A stretch of DNA of 64,000 bases from Tillus elongatus (Eukaryota; Arthropoda; Insecta; Coleoptera; Cleridae): NCBI GenBank assembly GCA_964006375.1, contig OZ023268.1, forward strand, positions 80,271,335 to 80,335,334, read 5' to 3'. Position 1 is the stretch's first letter. Each line of letters starts with the position of its first letter. Shown here piece by piece: positions 51,343-61,860 of this stretch. The translations under genes and the position numbers were made by a program. The notes under the pieces were generated by a model. It was not told the origin of the DNA. It ran no database searches and saw only the letters and a program-made list of their open reading frames with translations.

Positions 51343-52220
51343 TGATAACTCAAAAAATAATTAACCGAATTTGATGAAACTCGGCAAGTGCCTTTCTCTT
51401 ATTAATGGCTTAGACGAGTTTGTTATCCAGGAAAATCGGACGGGGTTTTCTGGGAAAATGTGAGTTTTCTTTAAAAAAAAAAATGTTTTCTCCGACAATT
51501 ACAAAGCTGTTCTAATGAAATTTAACGGATATATTGCCTTAGGAGAGGCCTTACTACGTACCAAAATTCAACTTTCTAAGTTTATAGAAAATTGAGATTC
51601 AAATTTTGAATTTTCTTTGGAAAAAAATTTTTTCTCTGAAAATTACACAGTTATTTTAATGAAATTTGGTAGACATATTGCCTTAGGAAAGACCTCACTA
51701 CATACCACAATTAAACTTTCTAAGTTTATAGAAAATTGAAATTTGAAGCATTTAATAAAAAATCACTACCATAACGCACTTGCTGCGTCCCGTTAGTTTT
51801 TTGTCATGTTTTCTTTCCAATGTGGATTGTTTCAAACATTTTTTACAAAATTTGTTTAATATTGAAGTTTTGAAGGCATCTTTGAAACTAATTGGCAGAT
51901 CTTAAAATTGCAGCTTAAGGTTTGAAAGCAAAATTAAGGTTTGAAAGCAAAATCTAAAAAAAAACTAATGGGCAGATTCTAAAATTGCAACTTTGAAAAG
52001 AGAATCAAAAAAGAGCTTTCCAAAAAGCGACTCGACCTACCTTCCCTATTTAAATTAAGCGGGCGAAAGTCACTTCCGCTAGGGATTAGATGTTACAAAT
52101 TCTATTAGGGTTAAAAAAATATCCCCATCGCAAGCTAAATCGACGTATTTTAGGGCTCTTCGAAATTCTGAGCAGTTCTTTGGATAACCCTGGTGGAACC
52201 TTTTATATAATGAACACCTG
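50771..52220. mobile_element. Non-autonomous mariner-like element with TIRs
   Basis: The left end TAGGGTGTCAATTATAAAAG (50771) and the right end, whose reverse complement starts CAGGTGTTCATTATATAAAA (ending 52220), are flanked by TA. Inner arms also match: AAAGCTCTTTTGATTCTC (about 50967) against GAATCAAAAAAGAGCTTTC (about 52010). No transposase lies inside; a dispersed repeat (51117-51792) is nested within it. Confidence 0.65.
51117..51792 (-). mobile_element. HINE-like repeat, complete short form, nested
   Basis: The hairpin end TTTTAGTGAATTTTTTTTTA and GAGGTATTGATGGTGAGACT are followed by ACCCCTAGAACCCATATCCG and (TA)n at 51242-51337. A duplicated inner block follows and it ends AACGCACTTGCTGCGTCCCG. 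Confidence 0.85.
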
Positions 52221-52246
52221 TATATAATATGAAATAAAATATTAAC

Positions 52247-52447
52247 CTAGTTCCTTAGCTTTGTTTCCATCAATGATCCTTGCTGTATAAATAAGTTCTT
52301 TCGCTATTGCAGGATTTATCAACCGTGGTAATCTCTGAGTTCCACCACCTCCAGGAATTATAGCCAGTCTTGTCTCTACAAGCCCCAGTTTACAGTCTGC
52401 TACTGATATTCTCATATCACAAGCTAAAGCAAGTTCTAAACCTCCCC
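52247..52447 (-). CDS. Mitochondrial AUH/ECHDC2-type hydratase, coding exon 3
   Basis: The acceptor ACATCTTACAG and donor CTAG|GTTAAT bound 201 nt, phase 1 to phase 1. With the split Gly it encodes [35 protein letters not shown] and [21 protein letters not shown]150 (GGGLE) and E170 (GLVE), 20 residues apart, correspond to the two catalytic glutamates of crotonases (E144/E164 in rat enoyl-CoA hydratase), so the active site is intact. Confidence 0.95.
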
Positions 52448-53065
52448 CTGTAAGATGTGATTAGTAAATTAAGTAATGATTCTAGTCCCTGAAATTTGTT
52501 ATTAAATTATTATACCCACATATACAAGTGTTTGTCAATAGGTACAAAAAACTCTTACACACTAGAACATGACAATCTAAGGGTAACTTTTTCATATAAA
52601 CTTAATCTTATCTTTTGAACTTTTTTTTAAGATAGAGGGTGTTAATTTTTTTTATTTTTTCAATTGTTTTTATTATAGTTTGACTAGATCTTAAGCCATA
52701 TTAGCAAATGTTTGCAGGCCAATAGTGTTATTTATTATAATAATTGTTTATACTAATACTATCACTTAGTGAAACCATTACGTACTAAATTCATTCAGAG
52801 TTATTATTTCCTCTGCAACTAGTGGTGTCTGTATGTCATCATCAGGCAGAGGAAAATTGAAAATATTTAACTAAATAAAAATCGGTTGCTATGTTGAGAG
52901 GGTTTTAATCCGAAAATTATTTGAGAAATAATGTACCAGATTATATCCATATTTTACATTAAAAATAACAACTAACAGCAACAATGGTAACAATAAATAT
53001 AAATGGATATAAAATTTATATGACATATATTAAATTAGTACAATCAGTCTGTATTGAGTTATATA
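52448..53065. other. Hydratase intron 2, left part
   Basis: AT-rich intronic sequence next to exon 3, before the mariner-like insertion. No other gene is seen. Confidence 0.6.
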
Positions 53066-54966
53066 CAAGGTGGCGCATTGAAAACGAAACAGACCGATTT
53101 CCGTCCAAAGAATTTTTTTAAGAAACGCTGAAACACATCAATTTTAATATTGAGGGGGCATGTTTTGACATAAAACTCAACTTTGTCACATCAACTCCTT
53201 AAGGGTGGTGATAACAACCCTTATATTTTAAATAGGGAACATGGGTCGAGTGTTACATCATTTGAAAGCTCTTTCTTTTATAAATTCAGCGCACTAATTT
53301 TTTTGGAAGTTTTATCAACTCGTTTAAAAATTATTCACAGTTGGAGTTGCAAGAATGTATTTCATTCATTGTGATAAGAAATGCACGAATTAGTCCATTT
53401 TTCGCTAAAAAAAAACAACTAACAAACAAAACCAAACGTTCAAAAATGTTTATTCAGTTAAGTAAGTGTTCAAATTGTTGACCACCAGCTTCCATACAAA
53501 AGTACAAATTTTGTTCAAAACGAGCTCTGACATTCTGGAGCATTTGTGGAGTTATTAGACGGCATTCTTCAACAATGCGTCGTCGTAATTCTTCCAGAGA
53601 CTCCGGTTCTGTTGCGTAAATTCTACTCTTTAAATGGCCCCATAGAAAGAAGTCTAAAGGAGTTAAATCCGGTGATATAGCGGGCCACTCAATAGCATCT
53701 CTACGCCCAATCCATTGTCCTGGAAACTCTCTGTTCAAAAACTCCCTAACACATTGTGAAAAATGCGGAGGAGCTCCATCTTGTTGAAACACTAATTGAT
53801 TTTCTTGATAGCGATCATCATTTTCAACAATGTCAATTAGTAAAGGGTAAACGATATCTTTAAGTAACTCCAAGATTGGTCCGATTAAACGGTCTCCAAA
53901 AATGCCAGTCCATGCATTCAATTTCTGTGGAGTTTGAGTGTGGACTTAATGAAAATTTCTTGGATTATTATTTGCCCAATAACGACAATTATGACGATTG
54001 AGTGTAGAGTTTAATAAAAACGTACACTCGTCTGAAAAACAGATATTGAACAGAAAGTTCCCATTATCAGCTATTCGTGCAGTCATAACTTCACAAAACT
54101 CCAGTCGCCGATCAAAATCATCTTCATTTAGTTGTTGTACAAGATGAATTTTATACGGGTGAAATTTATGATGCTTCAATATTCGCTGAATAGTTCTTCT
54201 TTTGATGTTTGAAACTGTAGTCAATTTTCTCGTGCTCAAACTTGGGCCTGCAGCAATTTGTCCTAAAACTTCAACCTCAGTAGTCTCATTTCTAACTGGA
54301 AATTCACGTTCAGGATCCCGTTTTTTGTTGGCTATTGAACCACTTTGTCGAAACTTTGCAACTAACTCCAAAATGTATTTTCTGTTAACATGTCTGTTCG
54401 GATGTCGTTCATTAAACAAATTTGCGGTACGGTTGGCAGAGTCATCGTTTTTGAAAAAAAGGGTAATTATTTCAACTCTTTCTTCTACAGAATACACCAT
54501 TGTGAAATTAATTTTCGGTAGTACTATCAAGTATCAAACCGACTGATGAACTGAAGTAATAAACCGCATTTCTCTCATTCCGATAAGAAATGTTCTGATA
54601 GTCAATTTTTTGTTTACAAACCAACAAAAGATTGACTATCAGCACATTTCTTATCAGAATGAGTGAAATGCGTTTTTGCATCTTTCACTGTGAATAATTT
54701 TTAAACGAGTTGATAAAACTTCACAAAAAAAATAGTGAGCTGAATTCAGAAAAGAAAGAGCTTTCAAATGATGTAACACTCGACCCATGTTCCCTATTTA
54801 AAATATAAGGGTTGTTATCACCATCCGTAAATAGTTGATGTGACAAAGTTGAGTTTTATGTCAAAACATGTCCCCCTCAATATTAAAATTGATGTGTTTC
54901 AGCGTTTCTTAAAAAAAAATTCTCTGGATGCAAATCGGTCTGTTTCGTTTTCAATGTGCCAGCCTA
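53066..54966 (-). mobile_element. Mariner-like transposon, about 1.9 kb, in hydratase intron 2
   Basis: The left end CAAGGTGGCGCATTGAAAAC (53066) and the right end, reverse complement TAGGCTGGCACATTGAAAAC (ending 54966), are flanked by TA. Arms of about 320 bp match in inverted orientation (for example TTTTGACATAAAACTCAACT on the left against AGTTGAGTTTTATGTCAAAA on the right). An extra internal hairpin lies at about 54577-54655 (TCTGATAGTCAAT / ATTGACTATCAG). Confidence 0.88.
53454..54530 (-). pseudogene. Mariner-like (DUF4817/DDE) transposase with one in-frame stop
   Basis: The frame starts at 54530 and reads MVYSVEERVEIITLFFKN, LFNERHPNRHVNRKYILELV (DUF4817-type domain), RRTIQRILKHHKFHPYKIH, then ICFSDECTF (first catalytic Asp). 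A single TAA at 53946-53948 follows NPRNFH. In the same frame it resumes VHTQTPQKLNAWTGIFG, then VFQQDGAPPHF (second Asp) and WPAISPDLTPLDFFLWG (third Asp in TPLD, 41 residues after the second), ending FEHLLN at 53454. Apart from this one nonsense codon the roughly 358-residue protein is complete, so the copy died recently. It is related to the intact protein at 16583-17656 but clearly a different family. Confidence 0.9.
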
Positions 54967-55973
54967 TATGTATTCTATATTACATTTTATAAATTCAATT
55001 TAAATATATGAAAGAATAAACTGACTGACATATCAACACACAGCCCAAACTACTAGGTCTAGAGACTTGAAATATGGCACAGAGGTTCCTGTTATCACAG
55101 TAGGCGAGCACTATGAAAGGATTTTTAGAAATTCAACCCCTTTTGGTTTTTCGGTTGCTTACTGGTTTATTCATTTATCTATCTGTTTAACTGTCAGATT
55201 AGTTTACAGTTCATTAGGTAGTTAGTATTTTCGTACTTAATTCTTTGTCATTTAGGTATAATAATAATAATAATAATAATAATTCCTTTATTTGTTTTGT
55301 CGTCTTTCACATAAGCATATACAATAAGTAAATTTCCATATTAACTAAAACAAAACAAATCTTAGGGCGAAGTTCAGCCCGATACCGTAGTATCCGCTGT
55401 TCTACCACTTAAACCCTATTAAATTATTAGTGGCAAGCCATTTATCTTTCTGAGCCCCACTTTGAAAAAAAAAAACGGAGTAAATTATAAGCGATCCATG
55501 TCAGGGTGACACTCACACGTACCCATACACCCACACGCGTTCACATAGTCATACATTCAAGGTGTTATCTTCACGTGTCCATGCACATCCACCTGCTCAC
55601 TGCTCACACAGCCTCTGTACGCAACGTACATTTAAAACACTCGCCCACATAGCCAAAAACTCCCAATCTCTCACATAAAGTCTCACACTCATACACTTAT
55701 ACACTCACCTGCCCACACCCAAGGACACCCACATACCCACATAAACATCTAAGTTGTTTGTTAAGCGATATAAGATAGGCCTTAAGTATGGGGTTTAGTT
55801 ATTAATACGTAGTTTGTATATATTCATACTTCATTATAGTATAGGTATTAAAGTTCATAAATAGTTTAGAGATATAAGATAGGTATTGCGTATATGGGTG
55901 TTAATGTTAATATATAAAAACAAGCAAACAGCGGTTATTAATGATATGTTACTGAAATCATTTGAAAGGGAGA
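54967..55973. other. LINE 3'-UTR-like fragment and unassigned DNA
   Basis: On the minus strand AAACAAATAAAGGAATTATT followed by (ATT)n (55280-55258) looks like a LINE 3' end with an ATT tail. The CA-rich stretch 55495-55750 (CACACGTACCCATACACCCA) may be its UTR. No ORF survives. Confidence 0.4.
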
Positions 55974-56665
55974 AATGATTTACAGTGCAATAGACTCTGT
56001 ACTAAGAAAAGACGACGCCATTCATTACCCAATAGCATTTTTGAACACGCTCAACCCACCTGGTCTTCCATACCATCGCGTAATGTTGCTTAGAAATTTA
56101 AAACAACCCAAACTTTGTAATGGTACCAGGCTACAAGTTATGTAGAAATGATTTACAGTTCAATAGACTCTGTAGTAAGAAAAGATGAAGCCGTTCATTA
56201 CCCAATAGAATTTTTGAACACGCTCAACCCAACTGGTCTTCCATACTATCGGCTATTGTTACGTGTGGGCACACCCGTAATGTTGCTTAGAAATTTAAAA
56301 CAACCCAAACTTTGTAATGGTACCAGGCTACAAGTTAAAGCTTTGCATCGTAATGTAGTAGAGGTAACTATTATAACTCGGTCTGCTCAAGGAGAAATTG
56401 TATTCATTCCGTGTATCCGTTTAACTCCAAATGATCTCCCTTTCAAATTCAAGACACTACAGTTTCCCCTGAAAGTATGCTTCGCTATGACAACTAATAA
56501 GTCACAGGGACAAACTCTAAAATTCGCAGGAGTGGACTTAAGATAGGACCGTTTCTCACCTGGCCAATTTTACGTAGTGTGTTGGTGTGTGAGCTCACCT
56601 CATAGCCTAATTGCACTGACCGTGCCCTCTAAAACAGTAAAGAACGTCGTATATAAAGAAATGTA
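55974..56665 (+). pseudogene. Helitron Pif1-type helicase C-terminal relic, part duplicated
   Basis: The frame 56148-56546 reads MIYSSIDSVVRKDEAVHYPI, EFLNTLNPTGLPYYRLLLRV, GTPVMLLRNLKQPKLCNGTR and KVCFAMTTNKSQGQTLKFAG, the C-terminal helicase motifs of Helitron Rep/helicase proteins. After a stop, FSPGQFYVVCWCVSS and VVYKEM follow. Just upstream (55974-56142) a second copy of the first part occurs in tandem with a short internal deletion (LNPPGLPYHR-VMLLRNLKQP). The N-terminal Rep and helicase domains are missing. Confidence 0.85.
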
Positions 56666-56904
56666 AAAAAAGTATATATATTTAAGTTTTTTCAATTTTT
56701 TTTTCACCTCTAATTACAGACTTGAAATTGTTACTTTCTTCTTCTGCAATATTAACCGCGGTTTTAGGTTTAATTTGTATATGTATGTCAGTTTGTAAGG
56801 TAATTATGACTATGATAGGCCTATACACGCTGAAAAATATGGTTATTATTATTATTATTATTATAACTCAAATCCACACGGACGAAGTCGCGGGCCACAA
56901 CTAG
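56666..56904 (+). mobile_element. Helitron 3' terminus
   Basis: The relic ends in GACGAAGTCGCGGGCCACAA followed by CTAG (56901-56904) and T. The GTCGCGGG-type GC-rich short hairpin just before CTAG is the typical Helitron 3' end. This fixes the right boundary of the helicase-bearing element. Confidence 0.7.
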
Positions 56905-57515
56905 TTTAAAATAAAAGTGTTTCAAAGAAAGGTAAATTCACAAACTCAGTTTGCTCATTTAAAACAATGTAGTTGTTATGAAACCTGATTTATTAAAACC
57001 CAACCAAGACTATATAAGTAACCTTGAAACACAAATTAACGATTCAATACAGCAGCCATTATTAGCAACCCATGAAACTTTGCAGACTATTTCGTGATCA
57101 GCTATCTCAAATTTTTTTCACAAACATGATAATAGTCCCGCTCCCCAGCATCTCTCAGATCTCAGTCTCGCTGCGAGTTCGTCCAGGGCCGCTAGTGTTT
57201 GGTTAAATTTGATACATCGAATCAAATTCCCTGCAGTAGTTGATATTGGAGATGGAGATCTCCGGTTGCGTCTGTATCTGACACCTGTCAGTGTTAGACT
57301 CCACTTAGTCGCCTCTTACCACAGGTAGGAGTTACCTTGGACCTATTCTTTTATATCAGGGGAATCAAAAAGGTAACTCAAGCACGAAAAAAGTTAAATG
57401 AAAATAACCACCTTACTTTGCCATGTTCTATGTGAATCCAGTAGTATCATTGCTATCCACATGACAAAATCAATATTTAACTTTTGTCATTTCTCTTATG
57501 TAAATCCTAATTTAC
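56905..57515. other. Hydratase intron 2, right part
   Basis: Mostly unassigned. The stretch CACTTAGTCGCCTCTTACCA (about 57305) resembles a motif frequent in LINE/SINE copies of insects, so part of 57130-57350 may be another retroelement fragment. Confidence 0.35.
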
Positions 57516-57650
57516 CTAATGCTAATCCATCTAGTGCAGCTATAACAGGGACTGGTAATTTATGAACCCTGTGTATGATACCTTGGATCTTACTCACAAA
57601 TTTAGGAACTTCTGATGGTGGAATGTTTAGTCGTTCTTTCAAATCTGCTC
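57516..57650 (-). CDS. Mitochondrial AUH/ECHDC2-type hydratase, coding exon 2
   Basis: The acceptor TTTGCTATAG and donor TTAG|GTAAAT bound 135 nt, phase 1 to phase 1. It encodes [40 protein letters not shown] and GLAL, continuing FCAG of exon 1. The CAGADL segment forms one side of the oxyanion hole, and [16 protein letters not shown] with exon 3 the other. Confidence 0.95.
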
Positions 57651-58202
57651 CTATAGCAAACAAAAAGCAAATGTAAACATTGAATATTAGTACTTCAAAA
57701 AAAAGCACTTAATGAAGCTGCTTAATTTTAAAAAATGGAATAAGTAAATAATGCAGATTTTTTTAAATATGCCTCTTTTGACCACTACCTTATTATTGCA
57801 AATAGAAAAGACATTAATTGCTTACTAGGAAATACCAGTGGTCTTTTTTTTTACCTTTCAAGTTTATAAAAATATATAAATATTTCAAAATTGACAACAC
57901 ATAATACTGAATTATTTATAAATCTTTATAAGGTATGGCTAGATGCATTTTGACACTGAAGAGCTCTAATGTATCTAGCCTTACATATTTTTTGTACATT
58001 ATTTCCTGTATTAGAAAAGAAATTAACAGGGCTGACGTATTTCTTCATTAGCAAAACAACTATGTTGTAGCATATACTTTAGGTGGGTAATCTTGTACAA
58101 AACCTTATTAAAATAACAATGAATGACATCAAGACGCAATTTTTCACAAGAATTGAGTGATAAATTTTAAATTTGGCTGTGGCCGACGCCTACTATTCTT
58201 AC
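57651..58202. other. Hydratase intron 1
   Basis: The intron is bounded by GTAAGA and TTTGCTATAG on the minus strand. A small imperfect hairpin with the GGCTAGATGCATT core of 23494-23533 lies at about 57938-57985. No gene is seen. Confidence 0.7.
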
Positions 58203-58503
58203 CTGCACAAAATACACCAGGTACAAAACTCCTCAATATCACAACTCTAGCTTTGGAATCGAAACAAACTTGATCAATCGCAGAATTTAATTTATTTAAC
58301 AGGTCTGAACCGAGAGCATTCTTTTGTTTAGACCTGTTAAAACCAAATATTGCTATGCCTTCATTTTTGCCAGTCAAATATTCAAAAATAAACTCTTCCT
58401 GCTTTTGTGAGAACTTCCGGAAAATATATGTTTTCAGATAAACGTTTCTTACAAAGGAAGCGCGATACAATTTGGCAAACATATTTAATAACCTTCTACA
58501 CAA
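58203..58503 (-). CDS. Mitochondrial AUH/ECHDC2-type hydratase, first coding exon
   Basis: The ATG at 58503 (or the one at 58482) opens an Arg/Lys-rich, acid-free leader, FAKLYRASFVRNVYLKTYIF, that fits a mitochondrial presequence. The mature part starts near FEYLTGKNEGIAIFGFNR, with VVILRSFVPGVFCAG at the end, before GTAAGA. The four exons give 300 residues, near the length of human ECHDC2. The enzyme hydrates an enoyl-CoA; AUH acts on 3-methylglutaconyl-CoA in leucine breakdown. Sequence alone does not separate AUH from ECHDC2, so I give no symbol. Confidence 0.92.
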
Positions 58504-58926
58504 CCAATTATATTACTATAACAAAGAAGAAAGCTGTTAGCAATGAAGAAACAAACTACAAATATAAAACGATAAGAAGATTTCAATTTCACAATAAAGT
58601 ATAATCATTTTATAGGTTATTATTAAAACAGTAAACTAGTAAACATTATACAGATGAGAATAATAATAGTGCTAGTCCTAGTCCTAAATGAAAACAACAT
58701 TCTCATTTAGCCGCTTATTGGTTATGCAATTGACAATACACTTTTATCTACTGTTATGGACTATTACACCACACTATAGCTCCGATTACGTTCCGCTCAC
58801 AGTACGGTACGCTCCCGGTTCGGTCAAATCTCTTCCTATCCACATTGGCGGTCAGGTTTCGATCACGCTCCAGTATTAAAATCATTTTGTTGCTCTGATA
58901 GAGGCACATAATTTTGGTTGGAAAAT
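58504..58926. other. Spacer between hydratase and Harbinger relic; likely hydratase promoter
   Basis: The hydratase must be transcribed leftward from this region. I see no confident TATA box. It is not repeat-rich by eye. Confidence 0.4.
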
Positions 58927-59009
58927 GTCACTCTTTGATTTTTCAATAGAAGAACTAAGTGTTATTGCTGTTGCGTTAGACGAGGATGAAAAAAAGGTAG
59001 AATAAAAAA

Positions 59010-59408
59010 GTTCGGAACGCAGCAAGTGCGTTATGGTAGTGAATTTTCATTTAATGCTTCAAATTTGAATAAATCAATTTTCTATAAACTTAGAAAGTTG
59101 AATTTAGGTGTGTAGTAAGGTCTTTCCCCCAAGGAAACATATCCAACAAATTTCATTGAATTAGCTTTGTAATTTTAGGAGAAAAAAAATTTTCGAAAGA
59201 AAACTCAAAATTTTCCCGGAAAACCTTGTCGGATTTTCCTGGTTAACGAACTTATCCAAGCCATTAATAAAAGAATACTTGCCAAGTTTCATCCAAATCG
59301 GCTAATTATTCACTATTATAGAGGTATCGATGGTGATACTGCAAACATTTTTTCAAATGAGCGCGAACTATAATAGTGAATATTTTTAAAATAAAAATTC
59401 ACTAAAAA
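59010..59408 (+). mobile_element. HINE-like repeat, complete compact copy without (TA)n
   Basis: It starts GGAACGCAGCAAGTGCGTTA and AGTGAATTTTCATTTAATGC and passes through all short-form core blocks. Where others carry (TA)n it goes directly from CGGCTAATTATT to the hairpin-end block (AGGTATCGATGGTGATACTG), ending AAAATTCACTAAAA. About 398 bp. It lies inside the Harbinger relic, after the codon block DEDEKK. Confidence 0.85.
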
Positions 59409-59431
59409 CGCAAAATAACGAAAATGAGAAT

Positions 59432-59610
59432 GTGGATACATCCGTCTACAATGAAGATGAAGAAAAATTCATGAAATATTTAAGAATGGATTCAGGTACG
59501 TTTGAAATTATACAGAATAAAATTAAAAGAAGAATTTCAAAAAAAAAGTACTACATTTCGAGAAGCTACTTCTCCCAGGTAGAAATTAATGGTGTGTCTC
59601 AGGTTAGTAA
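59432..59610 (+). pseudogene. Harbinger transposase N-terminal part
   Basis: NEDEEKFMKYLRMDSGTFEI and IQNKIKRRISKK match the FxxYFRMDxxTFExL region of HARBI1-type transposases. A frame change separates it from the upstream RMWIHPS block. CAG|GTTAGT at about 59608 could be a donor, but the phase does not join cleanly to the block at 60690. Confidence 0.6.
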
Positions 59611-59654
59611 AACTTTTATTATAAAAATTCATAATTTACGGATTTTTATTTGAT

Positions 59655-60400
59655 CTATTTTTCAAAACAGATTTTGGTTGGACCTTTAGTAATTGTTTCT
59701 TGGGATACTGTAATCTGCACCAGGAGACTGATGTTGGTCTTCAATGTTTGTCTCCAGTTGTTATTGTTACAACGGTGATGATGAGTTGGAACCATATAAC
59801 CATGAGGAGGACAACTAAGTATGTTGAAAGATGTTGATGGTAAAGTCAAATGCGGCAATTGTGAACATTTATTGCTTGTATTGTAATTGACCGTTTGTAA
59901 TGTAGTTTCATGGTCTTGGGAGCATGATAAATGTTGTGTTGGCCAGGCATATGGCATGTAGAATTTCCTTTACAGTGGATGAAGACGATGTTGACTGTGA
60001 ATATTCACTAGGTGACAACTGAGGAGAATCAACGTGTGCTGATGGTAAAACAGAAGAGGAACGTGAATTCAAATATTTTTCTTCCATTTGACTAACCAAA
60101 GAAAAGACTTGTTTTCGCTCTATGCTGGTCAAGAGGGGAAACTTTCTTAACTGTGGCAGCCATCAACGAAAAAATACTATCTATGGGGTGTGTGTTGTGT
60201 TCGGTCTCTTTTTTTTTTTTTTCTTTTTTTTTTTTTCTAATATGTATTTCATCAGTTTTGATGACGCATTTACTACTTGAACCGGTGTATTTCTTTTTCT
60301 ACTAATTGTCGGTTTGATATTAGTTAAGGTATTAGTGGACTCAATAACAGGTTCAATTTCCTCAGAGTTGTTCGTTGATTGCATTTCAGCTCCTTAGATG
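59655..60400 (-). pseudogene. Harbinger accessory protein (BESS/MADF-type) on opposite strand
   Basis: Minus-strand frames read EEIEPVIESTNTLTNIK and VVNASSKLMKYILEKKKK (60384-60181), then in shifted frame LLTSIERKQVFSLVSQMEEK, YLNSRSSSVLPS and EYSQSTSSSSTVKEI (60132-59908). The TSIERKQVFSLVSQMEEKYL helix with a Ser-rich tail resembles the BESS-type end of MADF proteins that accompany Harbinger transposases. A poly-A tract (poly-T on plus, 60209-60237) and indels break it. Confidence 0.45.
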
Positions 60401-60689
60401 TCTGTGCACACTTCCTCCATCTATGATATTATCACTGCTACTGTTTTGGTCAATAACAGGTTATGCACGTGGTCTATCAGAAATTATAAATTCTTTTAAA
60501 AAAGTCGACATTTAGGAATCTTTTTACCTGCGTCAGCAGTTTTGTTCTTCAATTTGCCAAATATTTTCGATAGGTACTGGGGTCGTAAAGATTCCCAACG
60601 GCCCTTAGCGCCTGTAATAGAGATACATGTCTTTTAATCTATAAAGTGCAATATACTTTGATATAGTTATTAATGAGTTCTTTTTTATT

Positions 60690-61022
60690 TCCAGGTTCCT
60701 GGCAACTGGTGATTCCTGTCAAACAATTGCTTTTAGCTATTGTCTTGGACATGCAACTGTACAGGTGATCGTCCTTGAAGTTTGTGGAGCAATAAATGAA
60801 ATATTGTTAGCTGAATATATTCCAACACCACCTAGAGAGAACTGGTTAGAAATAGCCAATGAAATTGCGACTTTGTGGAATTTTCCAAATTGTTTAGGTG
60901 CCTTAGATGGTAAACATGTGGTAATAGAGACTCCTGCAAATACTGGATCACCCTGTTTCAACTATAAAAAGAATTTTTCTGTAGTTCTTTTGCCACTGGT
61001 TGTTGCAAATTATGGACTCTGA
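60690..61022 (+). pseudogene. Harbinger (DDE_4) transposase catalytic part, truncated
   Basis: After TTTATTTCCAG the strand reads FLATGDSCQTIAFSYCLGHA and TVQVIVLEVCGAINEIL, then WLEIANEIATLWNFPNCLGA, LDGKHVVIETPANTGS and FSVVLLPLVVANYGL-stop. GALDGKH holds the first catalytic Asp of PIF/Harbinger transposases. The remaining two thirds of the catalytic domain are missing. Confidence 0.8.
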
Positions 61023-61148
61023 TATTATTTTTTAACTGTTTGAGTTAGTATCGTGTATGTACAGCAAAATAATTTGCATCGTAATAAAGGATTCACGATT
61101 GGTTCTGGTAAAGCGTTTTCTTGTTACTATATTATCTTATAAAAATGT

Positions 61149-61190
61149 TCGGGACGCAGCAAGTGCGTTAGGGTAGCGAATTTTAATAGG
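61149..61190 (+). mobile_element. HINE-like GACGC-end fragment
   Basis: GGGACGCAGCAAGTGCGTTA then AGCGAATTTTAATAGG; the rest of the element is missing. Confidence 0.7.
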
Positions 61191-61433
61191 AAAAATATAT
61201 TAGTGATCTAGCCTTGTATTAAAAGTTATAAAACATTACTTTATTTAATCAGGAACAATAAAAATGAGGTAATAAAGGCAAGCAAAAACATGCTCTCTAT
61301 CATTAATATTTATACAGTAATTTGGATACAAAACTAAAACAAAGAAATTGATAAACAGGAATTATACTAAAAAAAAATACACTAGAAAGCTGAACATAAA
61401 AAAAATTCCCGTGGTTCATGCATTGAGGGTGAT

Positions 61434-61860
61434 TGTATGCATGCATAGAAGGAGAAGGAGAACCCCCAGGTCGTCGATGGTTTCTGCCCCCTCACCCAAA
61501 AACACAGGGGGTTCTCCTTCCCCTTGTGCATGCATACAACTACCTGCAAAGCATAAAGCACAAGAAAAATTTCTTGGGAGCAACCCCCAAGAAAGTTACT
61601 GGATCTGGGCGAATATGCATGAGGTGCGGGGTAGACAGGGTTTAAATGAGGTATTGCTGCAAAATGTGAAAAACGTATCTTTTAAAAATCCGACTAAATA
61701 TTTTTTTAGCATTTTCCCCTCATATTTTCTCCCCGCTCAGCACCATCATTCATTCCTGGTCCCTCTACTTTCTTGGGGGTTGTTTGCAACAAATTTTCCT
61801 TGTGGCTTGTGCATCTGAGGAGGGTTTTAAGAATGTTTCTGAAAAAAAATCTAAAAACCC
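61434..61860. repeat. Foldback MITE-like cluster
   Basis: TGTATGCATGCATAGAAGGA and GGAGAACCCCC (61434-61470) are mirrored at 61508-61541 (GGGGGTTCTCC, GTGCATGCATACA). A second inverted pair is CAAGAAAAATTTCTTGGGAG (61561) with CTTGGGGGTTGTTTGCAACAA (61773). Related arms form 34300-35085. The open frames 61348-61818 and 61433-61645 come from this repeat. Confidence 0.6.

Larger units (their letters stand above)
58927..61022 (+). mobile_element. PIF/Harbinger transposon relic with two ORFs
   Basis: Transposase parts lie on the plus strand on both sides of a minus-strand second ORF. A possible first exon reads MSLFDFSIEELSVIAVALDE (58927-58999) and is separated from RMWIHPS (about 59423-59445) by a short dispersed repeat. 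No terminal inverted repeats could be fixed. Confidence 0.6.
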
